Shown here piece after piece: positions 5,694 through 11,309 of a stretch of DNA of 11,309 nt. The translations under genes were made by a program, and so were the position numbers. Within the stretch, counting starts at the first letter, position 1. Every line of letters begins with the position of its first letter. A model generated the notes under the pieces. It was not told where the DNA came from. It saw nothing but the letters and a program-made list of their open reading frames with translations, and made no database searches. The stretch lies in NCBI GenBank assembly GCA_025453315.1, contig JALOQQ010000020.1, positions 1 through 11,309 of the forward strand, written 5' to 3'. The DNA is from Planctomycetota bacterium. GTDB taxonomy: Bacteria > Patescibacteriota > Patescibacteriia > Patescibacteriales > UBA12465.

Positions 5694-7181
5694 TTATTCC
5701 ATTTTTTCTTCTTTATTAAAAACTATTTTCTTTAATTTTAAAGCTTTGCGATAAAGTTTAATATATTTTTGCGCTGGTATCTCCCAGCTGCTAGATTTAT
5801 CCATCACTTTTTCAACTAACTCTGGCCACAACTCTTTATGCTTATAATTCTCAATTGCCCTAATAATAGTACCATAAAGAGCATATTCGTCATCATTTTT
5901 AAAAGTGAATCCGGTTCCTTTATTGGTGGTAGGATTGTAATTATCGACGGTATCATTAAGACCACCAACCTCGCGCACTATTGGAATACAACCGTAACGC
6001 ATAGCAATTAATTGATTAATACCGCAAGGTTCATGATTTGATGGTAAAAGCATAAAATCTGAAGCGGCATATAATAAAGTTTCTTCTTTTTGATTAAAAG
6101 GTAACCATAGCAAACGTTTAGGAAATTTCTTCTGTAGTTTTTTAAAAACTTTAATATATTCTTTGGCGCCGTCGCCCATAAAAATAAATTGAGCTTCTAA
6201 TTTAAGCAATTTTTCAATAATATTAATAATCAAATAAAATCCTTTTTGATAAGCGATACGCGAAGTAGTGCAAAACAACGGAATCTTTTTATCAACTTGC
6301 AGACCAAATTTCTTTTGTACGAATTTTTTATTTTCTTCTTTAATAACTATGGAATTAAGATCGTACTTTTTCTTTAAACTAGCATCGTTCTGCGGATTAT
6401 AATCATGGTAATTAATTCCATTAATAATACCAAAAAGATAATCTTTTCTATTTCGTAAAATGCGATGCAAATCTTGACCGAAATTCTTAGTAATTATTTC
6501 CGCTCGATATTGTTCACTGACCGTATTAATAATATCGGCTGATAAAATAGCTCTTTTAGCAAAATTAATATTTTCAATAGCTGGATCGGAGAGGTGTGGA
6601 ATTTTAGTACGACCAAAATCTTTCTGATCAGCGGGAATTTCCCACCAATTATGACCTAATTGAAAAATTAAATTATGAATAGTATAGATAGTCTTAGTTT
6701 TTTTAAAAAACGATTCGTGTTTAAACCAGTTTCTTAAATAATATGGTATAAGTCCAGTCTGCCAGTCATGACAATGAATAATATCAACTTTCTTTTTTAA
6801 GAATAAAAGTAAATTAATAGCGGCTAAATCAAATACCAAAAAACGAATATTTTCATGATGGGAGCCATAAATCTTTTTATGCTTAGAAAAATATTTACCA
6901 TTTTCAATAAAATAAACCGCTAGACCCTCTTCTAATTCTCCTTGCCAATAACTAACCTTAACTCTTTCTTTAGAATTGATACGAATACTAACATTATCAG
7001 CGATCAATTTTAATTTGTTTTTATCAATAATACGGCCATATAAAGGAGTAATAATACCTATTTCGTGTCCAAGATTTTTTATAGCTTTAGGCAAACTACA
7101 AGCCACATCAGCCAAACCACCAGTTTTGGAAAAAGGATAAACTTCGGAAGAAACATGGATGATGCGTAATTTTTTAGACAT
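5694..7181 (-). CDS. glgA: Glycogen/starch synthase (GT5)
   Basis: Transfers glucose from ADP-glucose (or UDP-glucose) to the non-reducing end of an alpha-1,4-glucan; cytoplasmic GT-B enzyme. In 495 residues from the ATG at 7181 one sees IIHVSSEVYPFSKTGGLADV at 7-26 with the nucleotide-sugar-binding Lys19-Thr-Gly-Gly-Leu, IIHCHDWQTGLIPYYLR at 134-150, TIYTIHNLIFQG-like sequence at 164-174, the C-domain TSRIAYQKGF with Arg308 and Lys313, and SNHEPCGINQLIAMRYG with Glu384, followed by VREVGGLNDTV. Length is normal (about 480-500). The frame extends to a GTG at 7214, overlapping ruvC, but the family N-terminus starts at MSKKLRIIHVSSE, so I use 7181, 16 nt after the ruvC stop. No glgC or glycogen phosphorylase is in the window, so the donor source is not shown here. 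Confidence 0.96.
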   Translation of the reverse strand: MSKKLRIIHVSSEVYPFSKTGGLADVACSLPKAIKNLGHEIGIITPLYGRIIDKNKLKLIADNVSIRINSKERVKVSYWQGELEEGLAVYFIENGKYFSKHKKIYGSHHENIRFLVFDLAAINLLLFLKKKVDIIHCHDWQTGLIPYYLRNWFKHESFFKKTKTIYTIHNLIFQLGHNWWEIPADQKDFGRTKIPHLSDPAIENINFAKRAILSADIINTVSEQYRAEIITKNFGQDLHRILRNRKDYLFGIINGINYHDYNPQNDASLKKKYDLNSIVIKEENKKFVQKKFGLQVDKKIPLFCTTSRIAYQKGFYLIINIIEKLLKLEAQFIFMGDGAKEYIKVFKKLQKKFPKRLLWLPFNQKEETLLYAASDFMLLPSNHEPCGINQLIAMRYGCIPIVREVGGLNDTVDNYNPTTNKGTGFTFKNDDEYALYGTIIRAIENYKHKELWPELVEKVMDKSSSWEIPAQKYIKLYRKALKLKKIVFNKEEKME

Positions 7182-7197
7182 AAATAAAAAAACACTC

Positions 7198-7680
7198 TTA
7201 ATAATTAAAACCACAAATAGCTATAGCTAAAGCATCAGCGGCATCATCTGGTTTGGGTATTTCTTTTAAATTCAAAATAAGTTTTACCATTTTTTGTACT
7301 TGAGCTTTAGAGGCTTGACCATAAGCCGAAACCGCTTGTTTAACCTGAGAAGGCGTAAACTCGACTATACGCAAATTATTTTGTTTAGCAGTTAATAAAA
7401 CTGCTCCTCGTGCCTGACCAACCACCAAAGCGGTGCGAACATTTTTGTTAAAAAAAAGCTGTTCAATAGCCATTACTTCTGGTTTATATTTTACTATTAT
7501 TTTATTCAGTTCTTGGTAAAGAATTTCTAAACGTTCTGGTAAAGATGCCTTAGGATCAGTTTTGATTGAACCATAAGTCAAACAAACCATGTTTTCATGG
7601 TTATTAACTTTTTCACTCGTTATAATGCCATATCCGGTATCGGCAATTCCTGGATCTAAACCAAGGATTATTTTCGCCAT
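7198..7680 (-). CDS. ruvC: Crossover junction endodeoxyribonuclease RuvC
   Basis: Holliday-junction resolvase that makes paired nicks in four-way junctions at the end of homologous recombination, working with RuvAB. Seen in 160 residues: ILGLDPGIADTGYGII with catalytic Asp9, VMAIEQLFFNKN with Glu73, TPSQVKQAVSAYGQASKAQVQ carrying the basic DNA-contacting loop (Lys114, Lys125), and PDDAADALAIAICG with Asp146 and Asp149. This is the complete catalytic tetrad of the RNase H-like fold. Length is normal. The start is the ATG at 7680, where the first strand begins immediately. It follows yebC, the common bacterial order yebC-ruvC-ruvA-ruvB, but here ruvA and ruvB are replaced by glgA and its partners. 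Confidence 0.97.
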   Translation of the reverse strand: MAKIILGLDPGIADTGYGIITSEKVNNHENMVCLTYGSIKTDPKASLPERLEILYQELNKIIVKYKPEVMAIEQLFFNKNVRTALVVGQARGAVLLTAKQNNLRIVEFTPSQVKQAVSAYGQASKAQVQKMVKLILNLKEIPKPDDAADALAIAICGFNY

Positions 7681-7735
7681 ACTAGCAATTTAGCTTTAAA
7701 TAAATCATTTTTTTAGTGAGAAAGATGCTAAATAA

Positions 7736-8455
7736 TTAAATATTAGCATTAGTATAATAATCAGAAATATCTTCGCAGTCATCAAACTCTTCGATTAATT
7801 TTAAAACTTTTTCTTTATCTTCGTTATTTAATTCTTGCTTTTCTTTGGCGACATATTCAATAACCGCATCCTCAACTTTTAGACCTTTACTCTCGATAAA
7901 GGTTTTTAGTTCCTGTAAATTCTTAACTTCGGAAAAAATAATTATTCCTTCTTCTTCTCTTTTAATATCCGAGGCTCCCTGATCAATAAGTTCTAACTCA
8001 AAATCGTCAAAAGAGATTTTACTTACTTCTTCGTTGGCTATTCTAATTACGCCTTTTTGTTCAAAATTCCACATTACTGACCCTAAAGCGCCGCCGTGCT
8101 CAGAAAAAATATGACGGACATTAGAAGCACTGCGATTTTTACTATCAGTAATAGCTTTGATAATAAACTGAGTATTAGCCGGACCAATACCTTCGTAATA
8201 CAATTCTTCTACCTGAACACCAGCCAGTTCACCTGTGCCACGTTTAATCGCTCTTTCAATATTGTCTTTAGGCATATTAGCGGCTCGTCCTCTCTCAATA
8301 GCTATTCTTAAAGCAAAATTAGTATTTGGATCTCCGCCCTTATCTCTAGCGGCAATAGTAATAGTATTGGCGATTTTAGTAAAAATGGCGCCGCGTTTGG
8401 CATCAACTATTTCTTTTTGTCTATGGGTAGTCGCCCATTTGGAATGTCCTGACAT
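7736..8455 (-). CDS. yebC: YebC/PmpR/TACO1 family protein
   Basis: Conserved cytoplasmic protein, annotated in the past as a transcriptional regulator; the mitochondrial homologue TACO1 activates translation, and bacterial members have more recently been linked to relieving ribosome stalling. In 239 residues the N-terminal signature MSGHSKWATTHRQKEIVDAK is present, followed by RGAIFTKIANTITIAARDKGGDP, PKDNIERAIKRGTGE at 77-91, YYEGIGP, SNVRHIFSEHGGALGSVMWNF and a C-terminal acidic domain. Length is normal (about 240-250). The start at 8455 is certain because MSGHSKW is the family N-terminus, although no Shine-Dalgarno stands before it. It is the first gene of the long minus-strand cluster, with a promoter candidate at 8528-8556 and a leader of about 65 nt. 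Confidence 0.97.
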   Translation of the reverse strand: MSGHSKWATTHRQKEIVDAKRGAIFTKIANTITIAARDKGGDPNTNFALRIAIERGRAANMPKDNIERAIKRGTGELAGVQVEELYYEGIGPANTQFIIKAITDSKNRSASNVRHIFSEHGGALGSVMWNFEQKGVIRIANEEVSKISFDDFELELIDQGASDIKREEEGIIIFSEVKNLQELKTFIESKGLKVEDAVIEYVAKEKQELNNEDKEKVLKLIEEFDDCEDISDYYTNANI

Positions 8456-8527
8456 AAATGGATATGATAATAAATTAAGTAAATTATGAAAAGATTGAAT
8501 AAACTTACCTCTCTTTTACTTTGCTTA

Positions 8528-8556
8528 ATCTTACTATAAATTGAAACAAAAATCAA
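8528..8556 (-). promoter_or_regulatory. Promoter for the yebC-ruvC-glgA cluster
   Basis: On the minus strand TTGATT (8556-8551) and TAAGAT (8533-8528) are spaced by exactly 17 nt. Each hexamer matches 4 of 6 sigma70 consensus bases. Predicted transcription start is near 8521, giving a leader of about 65 nt before yebC. It overlaps the divergent promoter at 8541-8569, so polymerase should not occupy both at once. Confidence 0.55.
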
Positions 8557-8569
8557 TCTATTTTATAAT
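8541..8569 (+). promoter_or_regulatory. Strong promoter for the PGI/PMI gene
   Basis: TTGAAA (8541-8546, 5 of 6) and TATAAT (8564-8569, perfect) are separated by 17 nt. The predicted start is near 8576, only about 20 nt before the ATG at 8598. The short leader is AT-rich and holds no Shine-Dalgarno sequence. Confidence 0.8.
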
Positions 8570-8597
8570 AGAAGAGTAATTAATCTAACTCTTTATT

Positions 8598-9671
8598 ATG
8601 ATACTAGACAATCAAAATCAATTAAAAAAGTTTGACCAAAACCAAGTAGAAGAATCTATTGGTTTATTGGGCCAACAAATCGCTCAAGTAATAACTGAAA
8701 ATAAAAAAGCCTCTTTCCCGGCTGAGTATAAAAAATGTAAAAAAGTGGTTTTTAACGGCATGGGCGGATCTCATTTAGGTATTGGTTTAATTAAAAGTTT
8801 GTTTGCTGATATTTTAAAAGTACCAATAGATATTATTTCTGGTTATAACGTACCTGCTCAAGTCGACAAAGAAACCCTTTATGTAATTTCATCTTACTCC
8901 GGAAACACTGAGGAGCCGCTTAGTACTTTCTCTGAGGCTAAAAAACGCGGAGCTAAAATTGTTTTTATTACTGCTAATCATGAAAAAAATGATTTATTAA
9001 CTTTAGCTAAAAAACATCAGCTACCAGGAATTATTTTTAATACCAATTTAAATCCCTCTCAGCAACCTCGTTTAGGCTTAGGTTATGCTATTTTTGGCGC
9101 TATTACTCTTTTTCAAAAATTAGGAATGATAAAAATAACTGAAACGGAAATTAAAAAATTAATTGATTTTTTAAACAATAACAATCGTTTGTTCGTTAGT
9201 AAATTACCAATGATTAAAAATGTTGCTAAAAAGATAGCCTTATCTATGCGCGATAAACAAATAGTATTAGTAGGGGCTGAATTTCTAGTGGGAAACTTAG
9301 AAATATTCCGCAATCAAACTTGCGAAAATAGCAAAACTTTAGCGCAATATTTAATTCTACCAGATGCTAATCATTATGCTTTAGAGGGCTTATCTCATCC
9401 TCAAAGCAATAAGAAAGAATTAATTTTTATTTTTATTCACTCCAATCTCTATCATCCACGAATACAAAAAAGAATGGCACTAACTGAAGCTATTATAAAA
9501 AAGAATAAAATAAAAAGTTTAAGTATAAATCTTAGTCGTCCGAATAAATTAGAACAAGCCTTTGAGTTATTACAAATTAGCAGTTGGACCACATTTTATT
9601 TATCAATCTTAAACCAGGTAAATCCAGCAACCATAAAATGGGTTGATTGGTTTAAAAAACAATTGGCATAA
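8598..9671 (+). CDS. Bifunctional phosphoglucose/phosphomannose isomerase
   Basis: Interconverts glucose-6-phosphate and fructose-6-phosphate, and mannose-6-phosphate and fructose-6-phosphate, in the cytoplasm. This is the compact SIS-domain PGI/PMI family (bact-PGI_C type C-terminus), not the long classical Pgi. Seen in 357 residues: VVFNGMGGSHLG at 50-61, VISSYSGNTEEPLSTF at 96-111 (sugar-phosphate loop), NPSQQPRLGLGYAIFG at 152-167, QTCENSKTLAQ at 240-250 with Glu243 as candidate catalytic Glu, and DANHYALEGLSHP at 256-268 with His259. Length fits the family (about 300-350). The start is the ATG at 8598, just downstream of a strong promoter. It is the only plus-strand gene and diverges from the cluster containing glgA. 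It can link mannose and fructose phosphates to glucose-6-phosphate and so to glycogen precursor supply; this link is inference. Confidence 0.93.
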   Translation: MILDNQNQLKKFDQNQVEESIGLLGQQIAQVITENKKASFPAEYKKCKKVVFNGMGGSHLGIGLIKSLFADILKVPIDIISGYNVPAQVDKETLYVISSYSGNTEEPLSTFSEAKKRGAKIVFITANHEKNDLLTLAKKHQLPGIIFNTNLNPSQQPRLGLGYAIFGAITLFQKLGMIKITETEIKKLIDFLNNNNRLFVSKLPMIKNVAKKIALSMRDKQIVLVGAEFLVGNLEIFRNQTCENSKTLAQYLILPDANHYALEGLSHPQSNKKELIFIFIHSNLYHPRIQKRMALTEAIIKKNKIKSLSINLSRPNKLEQAFELLQISSWTTFYLSILNQVNPATIKWVDWFKKQLA

Positions 9672-9689
9672 TAATACACTAAATAAAAA

Positions 9690-9720
9690 AAATCGCCTTA
9701 TTTTAAATAAAAAGCGATTT
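9690..9720. terminator. Bidirectional intrinsic terminator
   Basis: AAATCGC (9690-9696) pairs with GCGATTT (9714-9720); TTATT/AATAA pairing inside the loop can extend the stem. On the plus strand ATGTTTTT follows; on the minus strand the stem runs into a long T-tract. It lies 18 nt after the PGI/PMI stop and overlaps the stop codon of the convergent small membrane-protein gene, so it can serve both. The T-tract is better for minus-strand transcripts. Confidence 0.8.
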
Positions 9721-9976
9721 ATGTTTTTACTCTTCCCCATAGAAATAAAAATATTACTAAAGAAAAAAGCACTAGAAAAAAGTATTCTAACCACATTATG
9801 GCCGGTAAATCATTAATACTAAAATCAAACATAATAACAATAAAAAAACTGATATGAAAAAACGTTTGATAAGTATAAGGAATAACAAACAGCAACCCAG
9901 GAACAAAGAAACAAAGGAAAATAATAATTAAAGAAATCTTTGTTTCTTTTTTAATAATTAAATTTATCCTTTTCAT
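9719..9976 (-). CDS. Small three-helix membrane protein, function unknown
   Basis: I recognise no family in this 85-residue protein. It is highly hydrophobic: helix 1 at about 13-33 (ISLIIIFLCFFVPGLLFVIPY), a shorter hydrophobic stretch at 38-51 (FFHISFFIVIMF), a polar turn DFSINDLP, and helix 3 at 61-80 (FFLVLFSLVIFLFLW), ending in GRVKT. The Lys/Arg-rich N-terminus (MKRINLIIKKETK) suggests an inside N-terminus. The start is the ATG at 9976. In favour of a real gene are a near-perfect promoter at 10003-10030, a stop codon that falls inside a terminator hairpin, and no competing frame. Against it are the lack of a Shine-Dalgarno sequence and the tendency of AT-rich DNA to give hydrophobic reading frames. 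It may be a small membrane subunit or a lineage-specific protein. Confidence 0.7.
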   Translation of the reverse strand: MKRINLIIKKETKISLIIIFLCFFVPGLLFVIPYTYQTFFHISFFIVIMFDFSINDLPAIMWLEYFFLVLFSLVIFLFLWGRVKT

Positions 9977-10002
9977 TATTAAGTTGTTTTAAGATTCTCC
10001 TT

Positions 10003-10030
10003 ATTATATATCTTTTGCCGCCACTGTCAA
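10003..10030 (-). promoter_or_regulatory. Consensus sigma70 promoter for the small membrane-protein gene
   Basis: On the minus strand TTGACA (10030-10025, perfect) and TATAAT (10008-10003, perfect) are separated by 16 nt. The predicted start near 9996 leaves about 20 nt of leader before the ATG at 9976. The GGAG at 10000-9997 falls at or before the start site, so it does not act as a ribosome binding site. Confidence 0.85.
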
Positions 10031-10063
10031 CTAATTTAAGCCTCAACAAAATAATTTATAATA

Positions 10064-11309
10064 CTAATTAAAAATTTTAATTACTTCTAAGGCATCGCCG
10101 CCCATACTGGTTACATAAGCATAATTTCCTACAATAAAAATAGATGTCGGGGTGGTTAAAACTGCGCCGCCCGTGCCATGAGTAAGTGAAGTAAAATGAG
10201 TTGGTGCGGCGGGATTGGAAATATTTATAACCTCTAGAGCATTATTAGAATCTCCCGTCATAAAAGCATAATCACCAACTACTTTTACATGATTAGCTAA
10301 ATTTAATAAAGCGCCGCCCGTGCCATTAGTAATTGACCCAACGTGAGTTGGAAGAGCGGGATTAGAAATATTAATTATTTCTAAAGCTCTACTATCATGA
10401 CTAGCCACATAAGCATAATTACCACGTATAAAAGTAAATACGGGATAGGTTAATAAAGCGCCGCCTTGGCCGGCAACAATTTTACCGACATGAGTTGGAT
10501 TGGCTGGATTAGAAATATTAATTATTTCTAATGCACCATTATTGCCAGTGGCAAAAAGAGCACTAACAACATAAGCATAATTTCCGGAAATAGCTACTTT
10601 ATTAGCACCATCCAATATAGCTCCTCCTGAACCATGAACGATTGAACCGACATGAGTAGGGCTACTTGGATTAGATATATTAATTATTTCTAATGAGTCA
10701 CTAGTTACGCTGGCGATATAAGCATAATTACCCTCAACAACCACCGAAGCTATTCCATTTAATAAAGCTCCACCAGTACCATGAGTAATTGAACTAACAT
10801 GAGTTGGGGCGGCGGGATTGGAAACATTAATTATTTCTAAAGCATTACTACCATAAGAAGCAACATAAGCATAATTGCCAGAGACATATACAGAGCGAGG
10901 ATTTACTAACATTGCCCCACCTGCTCCATTAGCCAATGAACCGACATGAGTCGGTGTTGTAGGATTAGAAATATTAATTATTTCTAAAGCGTTATTAACG
11001 TAGGAAGCAACGTAAGCATAATTGCCAGAGACATGAACCCAATAAGCACCATCCAATAAAGCGCCACCCGTACCATTAGTAATTACGCCGGCATGAGTAA
11101 GCACTGGAGTTTTAGAAACACAAATATTACTACTGCATTGTTGTCCACTATCACAAACCAATGTACCAGTTGTTGTTCTAGTATTATTACAATTACTAGT
11201 TTGGGTGGCGTCACCACAGTAGGAAGAAGGGTCTGGGGTCCAGGTGGCATCGGAACAACCGCAGACATTGGGAGTGCCACTGCCAGCGCAAGTTTGAGGA
11301 AGTGTACAG
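10064..11309 (-). CDS. Cys-rich LVIVD-repeat surface protein, C-terminal part (5' end outside window)
   Basis: The frame is open from the right edge to a TAG stop at 10066-10064, so at least 414 residues are visible and the N-terminus, with any signal peptide, lies beyond the window. The TTG at 11161 is not a convincing start because the same Cys-rich pattern continues upstream of it. The first visible part (about 11309-11110) has nine Cys residues in spaced motifs (CGCSDATWTPDPSSYC, QTSNCNNTRTTTGTLVC, SGQQCSSNIC), a style of Patescibacteria extracellular proteins as I recall it. The rest is seven tandem copies of an LVIVD-type repeat (PF08309-like), with GxGGAxL, GNYAYVAS and ALEIINISNP as hallmarks. 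Seven copies predict a closed seven-bladed beta-propeller; the SKTPVLT segment just before copy 1 resembles the NPxxPT linker missing from copy 7, as in velcro closure. A secreted or surface adhesion role is likely but unproven. Confidence 0.9.
   Translation of the reverse strand, partial: CTLPQTCAGSGTPNVCGCSDATWTPDPSSYCGDATQTSNCNNTRTTTGTLVCDSGQQCSSNICVSKTPVLTHAGVITNGTGGALLDGAYWVHVSGNYAYVASYVNNALEIINISNPTTPTHVGSLANGAGGAMLVNPRSVYVSGNYAYVASYGSNALEIINVSNPAAPTHVSSITHGTGGALLNGIASVVVEGNYAYIASVTSDSLEIINISNPSSPTHVGSIVHGSGGAILDGANKVAISGNYAYVVSALFATGNNGALEIINISNPANPTHVGKIVAGQGGALLTYPVFTFIRGNYAYVASHDSRALEIINISNPALPTHVGSITNGTGGALLNLANHVKVVGDYAFMTGDSNNALEVINISNPAAPTHFTSLTHGTGGAVLTTPTSIFIVGNYAYVTSMGGDALEVIKIFN
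10067..11095 (-). repeat. Seven tandem 147-bp coding repeats (propeller blades)
   Basis: Each unit runs from a His before the G-x-GGA-x-L motif to the NPxxPT linker. The copies are 11095-10949, 10948-10802, 10801-10655, 10654-10493, 10492-10346, 10345-10199 and 10198-10067. Five full copies are 49 codons; copy 4 is 54 codons, with five extra residues in the ALFATGNNG loop; copy 7 stops after the LEVIKIFN strand at 44 codons. Similarity is also plain in the DNA, for example in the stretch coding for GNYAYV and EIINIS, pointing to duplication within the gene. Confidence 0.93.

Noticed and set aside
7688..7733. Inverted repeat ATTTAGC / GCTAAAT between yebC and ruvC
   Set aside because: Arms are 7 bp with a 32-nt AT-rich loop and no T-run placed after it; such pairs are expected by chance in this composition.
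8096..8489. Plus-strand frames opposite yebC
   Set aside because: yebC is fully convincing on the minus strand and these products have no family features.
9609..9794. Minus-strand 61-residue hydrophobic frame
   Set aside because: It overlaps the end of the isomerase gene, the terminator and the better-supported small membrane-protein gene.
11083..11280. Alternative minus-strand frame across the Cys-rich segment
   Set aside because: It is out of frame with the repeat protein, whose Cys pattern and repeats run through the same DNA to the window edge.

Overview
The window comes from an AT-rich bacterial chromosome (clearly AT-biased by eye; not counted). Nearly all of it is packed on the minus strand. 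The gene set suggests a member of the Candidate Phyla Radiation (Patescibacteria). The pointers are an enlarged, atypical NDK, a charged N-terminal extension on GyrA, a Cys-rich LVIVD-repeat surface protein, tiny intergenic gaps, and almost no Shine-Dalgarno sequences before the starts. This assignment is inference from style, not from a marker tree. The genetic code looks standard: TAA, TAG and TGA are all used as stops and no in-frame TGA was noticed in the genes.

Region 1 (8556 down to 1, minus strand) is one long co-directional cluster. In transcription order it is yebC, ruvC, glgA (glycogen synthase), a GH57 glycoside hydrolase, an APH-fold small-molecule kinase, a polysaccharide pyruvyl transferase-like protein, an MBL-fold hydrolase, ndk, a one-pass membrane protein with a coiled-coil-like tail, and gyrA (cut by the window edge). 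Gaps are 2 to 17 nt from ruvC through the pyruvyl transferase gene, and 13 and 4 nt around the membrane protein. Larger gaps (55 to 79 nt) lie before ruvC, the MBL gene and ndk. The block mixes housekeeping information-processing genes with a four-gene carbohydrate module.

Region 2 (8528-9720) starts with two overlapping divergent promoters. One reads left into yebC; the other reads right into a bifunctional phosphoglucose/phosphomannose isomerase, the only plus-strand gene. That enzyme sits at the hexose-phosphate branch point that could feed glycogen synthesis, so sugar-phosphate interconversion and glucan synthesis share one control region. A hairpin at 9690-9720, with T-runs on both sides, ends this gene and the convergent small membrane-protein gene.

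Region 3 (9719-11309, minus strand) holds an 85-residue three-helix membrane protein with its own near-consensus promoter. Upstream of it is the 3' part of a large exported protein. Its Cys-rich segment leads into exactly seven LVIVD-type repeats of about 49 residues, which predicts a closed seven-bladed beta-propeller at the C-terminus.

No tRNA, rRNA, CRISPR array or insertion sequence was seen, and no gene-free stretch exceeds 150 bases.
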